From: Pseudomonas linyingensis
Lineage (GTDB): Bacteria > Pseudomonadota > Gammaproteobacteria > Pseudomonadales > Pseudomonadaceae
Direction: 5' to 3'
Length of the DNA: 64,000 nt
NCBI RefSeq assembly: GCF_900109175.1
Contig: NZ_FNZE01000004.1
Location: 62,001 to 126,000 of the forward strand
Shown: piece by piece, positions 45,008 through 55,902 of the stretch
Position numbering within the stretch: position 1 is the stretch's first letter
Layout: each line of letters opens with the position of its first letter
Made by a program: the position numbers and the translations under genes
The notes under the pieces: model-generated
Seen by the model: only the letters and a program-made list of their open reading frames with translations
What the model was told of the DNA's origin: nothing
Database searches by the model: none

Positions 45008-45508
45008 ATGAGCCGAGCATTCGTCAATGAGGATCGGGCTGCCGACCAGACCGACCCGCCGATCGAGCGGCGCATCGACACCCAGCCCAACTATGTCACC
45101 GCCCATGGCCTGCAGCAGCTGCAGGAGCGGCTGGCGGCGAGCACCCAGGCGCTGGGCGCGGAACAGGCGCGCGGCGAACAGGCGGACAAGCAGCGCCTGG
45201 CGGAACTCGAGCGCGACCTGCGCTACCTGCGCCAGCGGGTCCGCAGTGCGCAGCTGGTGCCGCCGGCGACCTCGCGCGACCAAGTACAGATCGGCAGCCG
45301 GGTGGCCTTCGCCGATGCCCGCGGCCACGAGCACGAGGTGCAGCTGGTCGGCGAGGATGAAGCCGATGCCGCCGCGGGCAAGATCAACTGGAACTCGCCA
45401 CTGGGCCGCGCGCTGCTCGGCGCCGCCCCCGGCGACGAGGTGGTCTGGCGGCGCCCGGCGGGCGATTGCCTGATCGATATTCTCGAAATCATCCCGCAAC
45501 GCCCGTAG
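45008..45508 (+). CDS. GreA/GreB-family protein, probably not cleavage-active
   Basis: A 166-residue protein with a GreB-like coiled coil and a C-terminal FKBP-like Gre domain. The N-terminal part PNYVTAHGLQQLQERL and KQRLAELERDLRYLRQRV align with GreB, and the C-terminal part shows VQIGSRVAFAD, INWNSPLGRALLGAAPGDEV. At the coiled-coil tip the GDxSEN motif that holds the two catalytic acids is replaced by sequence around GAEQARGEQ. It may bind the RNA-polymerase secondary channel without stimulating cleavage. Confidence 0.8.
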   Translation: MSRAFVNEDRAADQTDPPIERRIDTQPNYVTAHGLQQLQERLAASTQALGAEQARGEQADKQRLAELERDLRYLRQRVRSAQLVPPATSRDQVQIGSRVAFADARGHEHEVQLVGEDEADAAAGKINWNSPLGRALLGAAPGDEVVWRRPAGDCLIDILEIIPQRP

Positions 45509-45523
45509 CGGCCGACCGCCGCG

Positions 45524-45847
45524 TCAGGAGTGCGCGGCGCAGTCCACGCACAGCTCGGCCGCCGGCAGCGCGGCCAGGCGCGCCGGCGCAATGGTCGCGC
45601 CACAAGCGGTGCAGATGCCGTAGCGCCCCTCGGCCAGACGCGCGCGGGCATGCGCCACTTCCTGCAGACCGCGCTCGGCCTCGGCCAGCAGGGAGCGCAG
45701 CACATCATCGTTCTGCCGCTCCACGGCCTGCTCCGGGAAGCTCGACGAATGCGGGCTGAGCAGATTGCGGCGAATCGCCTCGGCGCGCTGGGTGTACTCG
45801 GCCGCCAGGGCGTCGAGGACGGTACGGGGATCGGCAATGGCGGTCAT
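45524..45847 (-). CDS. DksA/TraR-family C4 zinc-finger protein
   Basis: A 107-residue protein with a helical N-terminal hairpin (residues 10-70), an acidic DD at its tip (QNDDVLRSLL) and a C-terminal zinc finger CTAC...CVDC. The size and the tip suggest a DksA-like factor for the RNA-polymerase secondary channel. I start at the ATG of MTAIADPRT with GGAG eight bases before it. It converges on the Gre-like gene with only 15 bp between stops. Confidence 0.85.
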   Translation of the reverse strand: MTAIADPRTVLDALAAEYTQRAEAIRRNLLSPHSSSFPEQAVERQNDDVLRSLLAEAERGLQEVAHARARLAEGRYGICTACGATIAPARLAALPAAELCVDCAAHS

Positions 45848-46076
45848 CTCGAGCACTCCGGCAGTCGATAGTGCTTTACAGTCTGGTTGCTTCTGACCGC
45901 TTTGCAGTGACGTCGATCAACTAATCGTCGGCAGCCGAGGCGCAGAATCGACCGTTGCCGTTAGGCGCACAGACGCAACAAACGGCAGCTATACTCATGC
46001 GTTTACTCACTAGGGATGGGCGACAGCTTGCAGCCAGTACGTCCCTCTGCCGCAAACAAGCCAGGGAACCGGCAAC

Positions 46077-47723
46077 ATGACCGAGCATGCAGAGCTCAGC
46101 AGTGATCGCCTCAAGCAGCATTTCGCCCAGCGGGTGCTCCACCAAGCCCGCCAGGTGCTGGAACTCTGGCAGCGCCTGCAGCACAGCGCCTGGAGCAGCG
46201 TCTACCGGGACGAACTGCTGGCAGCCAACCAGCGCCTCGGCCAGTGCGCCGAGCGCTTCCAGCAACCGCTCCACGCCCAGTTGGCCAGTGCCATCGAGCA
46301 ATGTCTGCAGGCCGTCGAGGCCAACCGCGGGCGCCTCAACAGCGCGCTGATCGGCGAGCTCGACAGCCTGATGCAGCGTCTGGCGCGCAGCGGCCTGCGC
46401 CAGGGCGATGGCAGCGACCCGGGCATCCTCAGCCTGCTGCGCAAGCCGATCTACCTGGCCCTGCTGGATGGCGAGCGCAGCGAGCGCCTGGCCCGTCAGC
46501 TGGAGTTCTTCGGCTTCACCGCGCTGCCGCTGGACAGCGCCGAAGCCTTCCGCAAGGCGCTGCGCCAGCGCCACCCCGCCGCCATCGTCATGGAAGTCGA
46601 CTTCGCCGGCAACGGCGGCGGCCTGCAACTGGCCGAAGAGGCCCAGCAGGGCCTCGAGCACAAGCTGCCAGTGCTGTTCTTCAGCGAGCAGGAGGCCGAT
46701 ACCCGCACGCGCCTGGCCGCGGTGCGCGCCGGCGGCGAGGACTTCTTCAGCGGCAGCCTGGATGCCTCGACCCTGCTCGAGCGTCTCGAGGACCTGACCC
46801 GCCTCACCCAGACCGAACCCTACAAGGTGCTGATCGTCGACGACTCGCGGGCGCAGACCACCTTCACCGAACGCATGCTCAACAGCGCCGGGATCATCAC
46901 TCGCAGCCTCACCGACCCGATCCAGGTGATGGCCGCGCTCGGCGACTTCCAGCCCGACCTGATCATCCTCGACATGTACATGCCCGAGTGCCTGGGCACC
47001 GAGCTGGCCAAGGTGATCCGCCACCACGAGCGCTACGTCAGCGTGCCGATCATCTACCTGTCCGCCGAGGACGACATAGACAAGCAGCTCGACGCCATGG
47101 GCGAGGGCGGCGACGACTTCCTGACCAAGCCGATCCAGGCGCGCCACCTGATCGCCACCGTGCGCAACCGCGCGGCACGCGCGCGCAACCTCAAGGCGCG
47201 CATGGTGCGCGACAGCCTCACCGGGCTGTACAACCACACCCACATCCTCCAGCTGCTCGAGGATGCCCGCGTGCGGGCGCGCCGCGACCAGCAGCCGCTG
47301 TCCTTCGCCATGCTCGACATCGACCACTTCAAGCAGGTCAACGACCGCTACGGCCATCCGATGGGCGACCGGGTGATCAAGAGCCTGGCGCTGTTCCTCA
47401 AGCAGCGCCTGCGCAAGAGCGACCATATCGGTCGCTACGGCGGCGAGGAGTTCGCCGTGGTCCTGCCGGACACCGACGCCGCCACCGCCGCACGGGTGCT
47501 CGACGACATCCGCCGGCGCTTTGCCGAGATCCACTTCCCGGCCCAGCCGCAGGACCTGAGCTGCTCGTTCAGCTGCGGCATCGCCGAACTGCACGGCGAA
47601 CAGGAGGCCAAGGCGCTGGCCAGCCATGCCGACGAGGCGCTGTACCGCGCCAAGCATGCCGGCCGCAACCGGGTGGAGACCTTCACCAGCTCGCTGCGCC
47701 ACCTGCACGAGGCGCTGGCCTGA
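46077..47723 (+). CDS. REC-REC-GGDEF diguanylate cyclase response regulator
   Basis: A 548-residue cytoplasmic regulator. A helical N-terminal region (residues 1-120, Hpt-like in composition) is followed by a degenerate receiver (about 125-240, Glu173 where the phospho-Asp should be), a complete receiver (about 248-370, Asp299 in LIILDMYMPE, Lys in LTKP) and a GGDEF domain with active site GGEEF (455-459) and the inhibitory I-site RKSD (446-449) five residues earlier. It should make c-di-GMP under phosphorylation control; no kinase gene is adjacent. Confidence 0.93.
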   Translation: MTEHAELSSDRLKQHFAQRVLHQARQVLELWQRLQHSAWSSVYRDELLAANQRLGQCAERFQQPLHAQLASAIEQCLQAVEANRGRLNSALIGELDSLMQRLARSGLRQGDGSDPGILSLLRKPIYLALLDGERSERLARQLEFFGFTALPLDSAEAFRKALRQRHPAAIVMEVDFAGNGGGLQLAEEAQQGLEHKLPVLFFSEQEADTRTRLAAVRAGGEDFFSGSLDASTLLERLEDLTRLTQTEPYKVLIVDDSRAQTTFTERMLNSAGIITRSLTDPIQVMAALGDFQPDLIILDMYMPECLGTELAKVIRHHERYVSVPIIYLSAEDDIDKQLDAMGEGGDDFLTKPIQARHLIATVRNRAARARNLKARMVRDSLTGLYNHTHILQLLEDARVRARRDQQPLSFAMLDIDHFKQVNDRYGHPMGDRVIKSLALFLKQRLRKSDHIGRYGGEEFAVVLPDTDAATAARVLDDIRRRFAEIHFPAQPQDLSCSFSCGIAELHGEQEAKALASHADEALYRAKHAGRNRVETFTSSLRHLHEALA

Positions 47724-47757
47724 GCCACTCGCAGCCCCGAACACGCGGCGATAAAAA

Positions 47758-47779
47758 AACGGAGCCCGAGGGCTCCGTT
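47758..47779. terminator. Terminator between the GGDEF gene and ettA
   Basis: AACGGAGCCC / GGGCTCCGTT stem with a 2-base centre; an A-run of seven on the left serves the minus strand strongly. Confidence 0.82.
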
Positions 47780-47798
47780 CTTTCATGCCGCCAACCGA

Positions 47799-49463
<1,665 letters not shown>

Positions 49464-49686
49464 GACGAACCTGAGTGGTTGACGATACGGATGGGCGAGG
49501 CGGCGACTGCGGCGGCCAATGGCTTGGCCTGCCGGCGCCTCGCGCGCGTGGCGCAAAGCTACCCGAAATGCGCCATGCAGGGCAAACCGCGGGGACTGGC
49601 GGAGCGCCTGTCGCGCGACGCAGCAGATGAGGGCCGCTTGTCCGCCGCTTGATCGCCATTCATGTGCCAGTGCCGCAGCATTCGGG

Positions 49687-49692
49687 TAGAAT
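49687..49692 (+). promoter_or_regulatory. Probable -10 of glyA
   Basis: TAGAAT with GTGCCA (4 of 6) 17 bases upstream at 49664-49669. No glycine-riboswitch-like pairing was seen in the leader. Confidence 0.45.
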
Positions 49693-49740
49693 ATCGCGCT
49701 TGATTCCCCCCTTATTCGCCCTGCTCCCCAGAGGACCGCC

Positions 49741-50997
49741 ATGTTCAGCCGTGATTTGACCCTCGCCCGTTATGACGCCGACCTGTTTGCCGCCATGGAG
49801 CAAGAAGCCCAGCGCCAGGAAGAGCACATCGAGCTGATCGCCTCGGAGAACTACACCAGCCCGGCGGTGATGGAAGCCCAGGGCAGCGTGCTGACCAACA
49901 AGTACGCCGAAGGCTACCCGCACAAGCGCTACTACGGCGGCTGCGAGTACGTCGACATCGTCGAGCAGCTGGCCATCGACCGCGCCAAGGAGCTGTTCGG
50001 CGCCGACTACGCCAACGTCCAGCCGCACGCCGGCAGCCAGGCCAACAGCGCGGTATTCCAGGCGCTGGTCAAGCCGGGCGACACCGTGCTGGGCATGAGC
50101 CTGGCCCACGGCGGTCACCTGACCCACGGCGCCAGCGTCAACTTCTCCGGCAAGATCTACAACGCCGTGCAGTACGGCCTCAATCCGGAGACCGGCCTGA
50201 TCGACTACGACGAGGTCGAGCGCCTGGCCGTCGAGCACCAGCCGAAGATGATCATCGCCGGCTTCTCCGCCTACTCGCAGGTGCTGGACTTCCCACGCTT
50301 CCGCGAGATCGCCGACAAGGTCGGTGCCTACCTGTTCGTCGACATGGCCCACGTGGCCGGTCTGGTCGCCGCCGGCGTCTACCCGAACCCGGTACCGTTC
50401 GCCGACGTGGTCACCACCACCACCCACAAGACCCTGCGCGGTCCGCGCGGCGGCCTGATCCTCGCCAAGGCCAACGAAGAGATCGAGAAGAAGCTGAACT
50501 CCGCCGTGTTCCCGGGCGGCCAGGGCGGCCCGCTGATGCACGTGATCGCCGCCAAGGCGGTGTGCTTCAAGGAAGCGCTGAGCCCCGAATTCAAGGCCTA
50601 CCAGCAGCAGGTGGTGAAGAACGCCCAGGCCATGGCCGAAGTGTTCGTCGAGCGCGGCTTCGACGTGGTTTCCGGCGGCACCCAGAACCACCTGTTCCTG
50701 CTCTCGCTGATCAAGCAGGACATCACCGGCAAGGACGCGGACGCCGCCCTGGGCCGCGCCTTCATCACCGTCAACAAGAACGCCGTGCCGAACGACCCGC
50801 GCTCGCCGTTCGTCACCTCCGGCCTGCGCATCGGCACCCCGGCCGTGACCACCCGCGGCTTCGGCGAGACCGAGTGCCGCGAGCTGGCCGGCTGGATCTG
50901 CGACATCCTGCAGAACATGGGCGACGAGTCGGTGATCGACGCCGTGCGCGAGAAGGTCAAGGCCGTCTGCGCCAAGCTGCCGGTGTACGGCAACTAA
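49741..50997 (+). CDS. glyA: Serine hydroxymethyltransferase
   Basis: A 418-residue PLP enzyme that interconverts serine and glycine and loads one-carbon units on tetrahydrofolate. The PLP lysine is in [14 protein letters not shown]; other signatures are [18 protein letters not shown] and [12 protein letters not shown]. It is divergent from ettA and ends at its own terminator. Pseudomonads often keep several glyA copies, so this may be one of a set. Confidence 0.97.
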   Translation: MFSRDLTLARYDADLFAAMEQEAQRQEEHIELIASENYTSPAVMEAQGSVLTNKYAEGYPHKRYYGGCEYVDIVEQLAIDRAKELFGADYANVQPHAGSQANSAVFQALVKPGDTVLGMSLAHGGHLTHGASVNFSGKIYNAVQYGLNPETGLIDYDEVERLAVEHQPKMIIAGFSAYSQVLDFPRFREIADKVGAYLFVDMAHVAGLVAAGVYPNPVPFADVVTTTTHKTLRGPRGGLILAKANEEIEKKLNSAVFPGGQGGPLMHVIAAKAVCFKEALSPEFKAYQQQVVKNAQAMAEVFVERGFDVVSGGTQNHLFLLSLIKQDITGKDADAALGRAFITVNKNAVPNDPRSPFVTSGLRIGTPAVTTRGFGETECRELAGWICDILQNMGDESVIDAVREKVKAVCAKLPVYGN

Positions 50998-51015
50998 GGC
51001 TCACGCGCTGCACTG

Positions 51016-51043
51016 AAGAAACCCGGCCTCGGCCGGGTTTCTT
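51016..51043 (+). terminator. Terminator of glyA
   Basis: AAGAAACCCGGCC-TC-GGCCGGGTTTCTT, a 13-bp stem followed by TATT. Confidence 0.85.
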
Positions 51044-51184
51044 TATTGTCCCTCCCCGGATCAGCGCCGAGGCCAACCCGCATTCCTTCCGCCACGATCA
51101 GTTGCCCGACGCGCAGGATGACCTTCGGCAACGAGTCGTGCCCGGCTTGGTTTACAGTTCCCAAAATAACAACGGAGTATCTCC

Positions 51185-51553
51185 ATGCCTGACCAGTCCC
51201 GCGAGCGCCGCCGCTTCCAGCGCATACCCTTCGATGCCGACATCGAGTTGTTGCAGGGCCTGCAGCGCTGGACGGTCAAACTGCACGACCTGTCCCTCAA
51301 GGGCCTGCTGGTCAACCGCCCAGCCGGCTGGGAAACGCAGGCCAATACTGCGATCCACGCCAGCCTCCAGCTCGGCCCGAATGTCGAGGTGCTTATGACG
51401 GTGGCGCTGGCCCACGAGAATGACGACATGCTCGGCTTCTACTGCCGAGAAATCGATCTCGATTCGATCACCCACCTGCGCCGACTCATCGAGCTGAACC
51501 TGGGCAGCAGCGACCTCCTGGAGCGCGAACTCAGCGCCTTGGTGCACGGCTAA
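51185..51553 (+). CDS. mapZ: Single-domain PilZ c-di-GMP receptor, MapZ-like
   Basis: A 122-residue PilZ protein. The c-di-GMP motif RxxxR is ERRRFQR (residues 7-13) and the second motif is DLSLKG. The C-terminal IDLDSITHLRRLIELNLG closely follows the sequence I remember for P. aeruginosa PA4608 (MapZ), which binds a chemotaxis methyltransferase when loaded with c-di-GMP. The neighbour radA is the same as in P. aeruginosa. Confidence 0.88.
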   Translation: MPDQSRERRRFQRIPFDADIELLQGLQRWTVKLHDLSLKGLLVNRPAGWETQANTAIHASLQLGPNVEVLMTVALAHENDDMLGFYCREIDLDSITHLRRLIELNLGSSDLLERELSALVHG

Positions 51554-51563
51554 GACACAGTCG

Positions 51564-52925
51564 CTACTCGAACAACGCATCCAGCGCCTGCTCCAGGCGA
51601 GTTACTGCGACCACGCTCAGACCCGGCGGTGCCTCCTTGGGCGCGTTGCCCTTGGGCACGATGGCGCGCTTGAAGCCGTGCTTGGCGGCCTCCTTGAGGC
51701 GCTCCTGGCCGCTGGGCACCGGGCGGATCTCGCCGGACAGGCCGATCTCGCCGAACACCAGCAGGTCGTGGGGCAGCGGCTTGTTGCGCAGGCTGGACAT
51801 CACTGCGGCGAGCAACGCCAGATCCGAAGCGGTCTCCAGCACCTTGACCCCGCCGACCACGTTGAGGAACACGTCCTGGTCGTAGGTGGGGATGCTGCCG
51901 TGGCGGTGCAGCACGGCCAGCAGCATGGCCAGGCGGTTGGGGTCTAGCCCTAAGGTGACGCGACGCGGGTTGGCCATGTGGCTGGTGTCGACCAGCGCCT
52001 GCACCTCCACCAGCATCGGCCGCGAGCCCTCCCAGGTGGCCATCACCACGCTGCCCGGCACCTCCTCCTGGGCGCGGGTGAGGAAGATCGCCGAAGGGTT
52101 GCTGACTTCCTTGAGGCCGCGGTCGGTCATGGCGAACACGCCCAGCTCGTTGATCGCACCGAAGCGGTTCTTCACCGCGCGCAGCAGGCGCAGGCGGCCG
52201 TCCGACTCACCCTCGAAATACAGCACGGTGTCGACCATGTGCTCGAGCACCCGGGGACCTGCCAGCGCGCCCTCCTTGGTGACATGGCCGACCAGGAAGA
52301 TCGCCGTGCCGCTCTGCTTGGCGAAGCGCACCAGCAGCGCCGCGCTCTCGCGCACTTGGGCGACGCCTCCGGGCGCCGACTGCAGCTGCTCGGTGAAGAT
52401 GGTCTGGATCGAGTCGATCACCATCACCCGCGGCTGCTCGTGGCGGGCGGTGGCGATGATGGTTTCGATGCAGGTCTCGGTCATCACCTTGAGCTTGTCC
52501 TCCGGCAGACCCAGGCGCCGCGCGCGCATGGCCACCTGCTGCTGCGACTCCTCGCCGGTGACGTACAGCGCCGGCATGCGCTGGGCCAGGCTGCACAGGG
52601 TCTGCAGCAGGATGGTCGACTTGCCGATGCCCGGGTCGCCGCCGATCAGCACTACCGAGCCGTCGACCAGGCCGCCGCCGAGCACGCGGTCCAGCTCGCT
52701 GGAGGCGGTGGAGAAGCGCGGCGTCTCCTCGACGCTGACCTCGGCCAGGGTCTTGACGTTGGCCTGCTGCCCGGCCCAGCCACCGCGTCCGGCGGGCGTC
52801 GCCGAACTCTCCAGCACGGTTTCCACCAAGGTGTTCCAGGCGCCGCACTCGCCGCACTGGCCGGCCCATTTGGGGAAGGTCGCGCCGCACTCGGTGCAGC
52901 CGTAGATGCGCTTGGCCTTGGCCAT
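51564..52925 (-). CDS. radA: DNA repair protein RadA (Sms)
   Basis: A 453-residue helicase/branch-migration factor. The N-terminal zinc finger is CTECGATFPKWAGQCGEC; the RecA-like core has Walker A GGDPGIGKST (about residue 96) and the RadA-specific KNRFG; the last 150 residues are a Lon-protease-like domain without catalytic Ser. It converges with mapZ, leaving only 10 bp and no terminator. Confidence 0.97.
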   Translation of the reverse strand: MAKAKRIYGCTECGATFPKWAGQCGECGAWNTLVETVLESSATPAGRGGWAGQQANVKTLAEVSVEETPRFSTASSELDRVLGGGLVDGSVVLIGGDPGIGKSTILLQTLCSLAQRMPALYVTGEESQQQVAMRARRLGLPEDKLKVMTETCIETIIATARHEQPRVMVIDSIQTIFTEQLQSAPGGVAQVRESAALLVRFAKQSGTAIFLVGHVTKEGALAGPRVLEHMVDTVLYFEGESDGRLRLLRAVKNRFGAINELGVFAMTDRGLKEVSNPSAIFLTRAQEEVPGSVVMATWEGSRPMLVEVQALVDTSHMANPRRVTLGLDPNRLAMLLAVLHRHGSIPTYDQDVFLNVVGGVKVLETASDLALLAAVMSSLRNKPLPHDLLVFGEIGLSGEIRPVPSGQERLKEAAKHGFKRAIVPKGNAPKEAPPGLSVVAVTRLEQALDALFE

Positions 52926-53044
52926 GGAGAACTCCTCGGGCGGAAAAGCCCCGATGATAGCGCCCCGCCCCGCCCGTCGCTCGCCGTGACGCCGGCGCCC
53001 GGTGAGCTAGGATGATTGGGACAGTCCTCTCGGGAGTGATCGCC

Positions 53045-53293
53045 ATGCCCCTCGAACACCATCCGCTGAACCGCGAATTTCCGGAATACCACCAGGCCTT
53101 GCGCGAGCTGCACGCCAGTGACGGCCAGTTCGCCCAGATGGCCCTGCATTACGAGACCTTGGACAAGCGCATCTACGCGGTGGAGGACGGCCGCGAGGCC
53201 CTCGACGACCTCACCCTGCAAGCCCTGAAGAACGAACGGGTCCAGCTCAAGGACCAGATTGCCGAGCGCCTGCGCAAGGCCAATGGCGGCTGA
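53045..53293 (+). CDS. YdcH/DUF465 family small protein
   Basis: An 82-residue, mostly helical protein beginning MPLEHHPLNREFPEYHQALREL and ending in a Lys-rich helix (ALKNERVQLKDQIAERLRK), the DUF465 pattern. No molecular function is known. The start is set by the family; an earlier in-frame GTG/ATG lies near the radA promoter. Confidence 0.88.
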   Translation: MPLEHHPLNREFPEYHQALRELHASDGQFAQMALHYETLDKRIYAVEDGREALDDLTLQALKNERVQLKDQIAERLRKANGG

Positions 53294-53370
53294 ACCGCCA
53301 CGCCGCGCATCTGTCCAATCGCCCGGGCCGGTTACACTGACCGGCCAGTCGCAACCACAGGGAGCGTCCC

Positions 53371-53781
53371 ATGAGCATTCTGCAGGAATTCAAGACCTTC
53401 GCCGTCAAGGGCAACATGATCGACATGGCCGTCGGCATCATCATCGGCGCGGCCTTCGGTAAGATCGTCTCGTCGCTGGTCGGCGACGTGATCATGCCGC
53501 CACTGGGCATCATCATCGGCGGGGTGGACTTCTCCGACCTGGCCGTCACCCTCAAGGCCGCCGAAGGCGAAGCGCCGGCGGTGCTGCTGGCCTACGGCAA
53601 GTTCATCCAGACCATCATCGACTTCGTGATCATCGCCTTCGCCATCTTCATGGGCATCAAGGTGATCAACAAGCTCAAGCGCGAGGAGGAAGCCGCCCCG
53701 GCCGCACCACCGGCGCCCACCAAAGATCAGGAGCTGCTCAGCGAAATCCGCGACCTGCTCAGGGCGCAGCAGAACAAGTAG
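53371..53781 (+). CDS. mscL: Large-conductance mechanosensitive channel MscL
   Basis: A 136-residue pentameric channel that opens at hypo-osmotic shock. The N-terminal amphipathic helix ([20 protein letters not shown]) runs into TM1, and TM2 is [20 protein letters not shown]; the C-terminal helix carries the charged KLKREEEAA cluster. A strong terminator follows. Confidence 0.97.
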   Translation: MSILQEFKTFAVKGNMIDMAVGIIIGAAFGKIVSSLVGDVIMPPLGIIIGGVDFSDLAVTLKAAEGEAPAVLLAYGKFIQTIIDFVIIAFAIFMGIKVINKLKREEEAAPAAPPAPTKDQELLSEIRDLLRAQQNK

Positions 53782-53797
53782 GCCAGCAGCACAACGC

Positions 53798-53824
53798 ACA
53801 ACGGCGCCCCTCGGGCGCCGTTGT
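53798..53824 (+). terminator. Terminator of mscL
   Basis: ACAACGGCGCCC-CTC-GGGCGCCGTTGT, a 12-bp perfect stem followed by CGTTTC. Confidence 0.72.
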
Positions 53825-53850
53825 CGTTTCCGGCCTTGTTGAGCCATACC

Positions 53851-54066
53851 CCCAGATGGTGTGAAAACGTCGCGAGCGCAGGTCAGGCAAGGCCTCGGCG
53901 GCCCCGCGAAATCGGCTGAGGAAGCGGAGTTTGCTGGCTGCAAATGAGCATTCCGAAGCCGATTGACTCGCTGCGCTCGCCCTGCGGGCCAGCCTCCGGC
54001 TGTTACTCCGCTTCGCTCCGTTGCAACGCAGCATGAGCAAGCGCAGCAGTTTTCACGCCATCTGGG
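53851..54066. mobile_element. 216-bp MITE-like element with 18-bp terminal inverted repeats
   Basis: CCCAGATGGTGTGAAAAC (53851-53868) is mirrored by GTTTTCACGCCATCTGGG (54049-54066) with one mismatch. Inside are further inverted pairs: GAAGCGGAGT (53921-53930) with ACTCCGCTTC (54005-54014), and AATCGGCT (53910-53917) with AGCCGATT (53957-53964), which compete for pairing. There is no transposase. I recall similar strings annotated as small ORFs in several pseudomonads. The right end overlaps the 3' end of the TerC-like gene. Confidence 0.6.
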
Positions 54067-55615
54067 CCGGCGGCTTGAGCAGCAGGCGGCTCACCCTGCG
54101 CTCCTTGACCTCGATCACCCGCAGCTGCCAGCCGGCGAACTCCAGGGCATCGCCGATCACCGGCAGGCGGTCGAGCAGGCTCAGGGTCAGGCCGGCGAGG
54201 GTCTGGTAGTCGTCGGTCGGCCGCGCCTGGAAGCCCAGCCGCTCGCGCAGCAGGCTGAGGTTGAGCGCGCCGCTGACCTTGTAGCCCTCGGCGCAGGACT
54301 CGATGTCCGGCCCTTCCACCTCGCTGGCATCCGGCAATTCGCCGGCGATCGCCTCGAGGATGTCGGTGAGGGTCAGCAGGCCCTGGAACTCGCCAAACTC
54401 GTTGACCACGAAGGCCACGTGGGTCGAGGCCTGGCGCATCTGCTCGAGGGCGTTGAGCACCGAGCAGCTGTCCGGCAGGTTGAGCGGCGCGCGCAGCAGA
54501 TCCTCGATGTGCGGCTGCGCGCCGCGCAGCAGCTCCTTGAACAGCTCCTTCTTGTGCACGTAGCCCAGCGGCTCGTCCACCGCGCCGCCGCGCAGCACCA
54601 GCAGCCGCGAGTGCGGCGACTCGAGCAGGACCCGCTGGATCTGCTCCGGCGCAGCGTCCAGATCGACATGGTCGACCTCGTGGCGCTCGGTCATCGCCGT
54701 GCGGATCGAGCGCTCGGCCAGGTGCAGCACGCCGCTGATCATCACCCGTTCGCGACGGTCGAACAGCTCGCTCTCGCCGGCGGCGGCACCGTCGAGCATG
54801 TCGGCGATCTCCTCGCCGACCTCGTCGGGCTGCACCTTGCCACCGAGCAGGCGCAGCACCGCATGGGCGGTGCGCTCGCGGTGGCTGCGCTCGCCCTGCA
54901 GGCTGCGCTTGCGGCGAAAGCGCGCCAGCTGGTTGAACACCTCGATGAGGATCGAGAAGCCGATGGCCGCGTACAGGTAGCCCTTGGGAATGTGGAAGCC
55001 AAAGCCCTCGGCGGTCAGGCTGAAACCGATCATCATCAAGAAGCCCAGACACAGCATGATCACCGTCGGCCGCGCGTTGACGAAGGCGGTCAGCGGCTTG
55101 CTCGCCACCATCATCAGGCCGATGGAGATCATCACCGCGATCATCATCACCGACAGCTGCTCGACCATGCCCACCGCGGTGATCACCGCATCCAGCGAGA
55201 ACACCGCATCGAGCACCACGATCTGCGCCACCACCGGCCAGAACTGCGCGTAGGTGCGGCTGCCAGCGCTGTGCTGAGCGTGGCCCTCGAGGCGCTCGTG
55301 CAGCTCCATGGTGGCCTTGAACAGCAGGAACACGCCGCCGAACAGCATGATCAGGTCGCGTCCGGAGAAACTCTGGCCGAGCACCTCGAACAGCGGGCTG
55401 GTCAGGGTCACCAGCCAGGCCATGCTGGCCAGCAGGCCCAGGCGCATCAGCAGCGCCAGCCCCAGACCGATCAGCCGCGCGCGGTCGCGCTGCTCGGGCG
55501 GCAGCTTGTCGGCAAGGATGGCGATGAACACCAGGTTGTCGATGCCCAGCACGATTTCCAGGACGATCAGGGTCAGCAACCCCATCCAGGCCGTCGGATC
55601 GGCGATCCATTCCAT
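54053..55615 (-). CDS. TerC-CBS-CorC membrane protein (YoaE/YegH-like)
   Basis: A 520-residue protein with three parts: a TerC-like membrane domain of about seven helices (residues 1-235; [39 protein letters not shown]), a CBS pair (about 300-420) and a CorC/HlyC C-terminal domain. It is likely to transport or sense a divalent metal ion, by analogy only. The last codons PPAQMA plus stop are formed by the end of the MITE-like element. Confidence 0.88.
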   Translation of the reverse strand: MEWIADPTAWMGLLTLIVLEIVLGIDNLVFIAILADKLPPEQRDRARLIGLGLALLMRLGLLASMAWLVTLTSPLFEVLGQSFSGRDLIMLFGGVFLLFKATMELHERLEGHAQHSAGSRTYAQFWPVVAQIVVLDAVFSLDAVITAVGMVEQLSVMMIAVMISIGLMMVASKPLTAFVNARPTVIMLCLGFLMMIGFSLTAEGFGFHIPKGYLYAAIGFSILIEVFNQLARFRRKRSLQGERSHRERTAHAVLRLLGGKVQPDEVGEEIADMLDGAAAGESELFDRRERVMISGVLHLAERSIRTAMTERHEVDHVDLDAAPEQIQRVLLESPHSRLLVLRGGAVDEPLGYVHKKELFKELLRGAQPHIEDLLRAPLNLPDSCSVLNALEQMRQASTHVAFVVNEFGEFQGLLTLTDILEAIAGELPDASEVEGPDIESCAEGYKVSGALNLSLLRERLGFQARPTDDYQTLAGLTLSLLDRLPVIGDALEFAGWQLRVIEVKERRVSRLLLKPPAQMA

Positions 55616-55902
55616 AACAGTCAGACTCTCTCAGGGATGCAACGCACGCGCAGCCGCACGCCAACGGCCAGATGGCCGGCGTGCCGAAGACGGGCGGATA
55701 CAGGGAAGGCAGCCACGCAGGAAGCGCGCCGCGCAGCAGGCAAGGCAGGGGGGAAGGCCGCACGCGGGGCAAAGGCCACGGGCGGCTGACAACTATCGCT
55801 GTCCATCGACAACCATCAACAGGGAACAGGCCGGCGATGATAAGGCCTGTCGTGTATCGGTTTCATGAAAAAACGTAACCAGTTTTATGACGGGACGACG
55901 CA

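Noticed and set aside
49464-49740. Glycine riboswitch upstream of glyA
   Set aside because: No recognisable aptamer pairing; the leader after the likely promoter is only about 45 bases.
53759-54040. 93-codon minus-strand frame in the MITE-like element
   Set aside because: Overlaps the mscL end and terminator; composition is Arg/Ser-rich and it follows the repeat, as in mis-annotated repeat ORFs.
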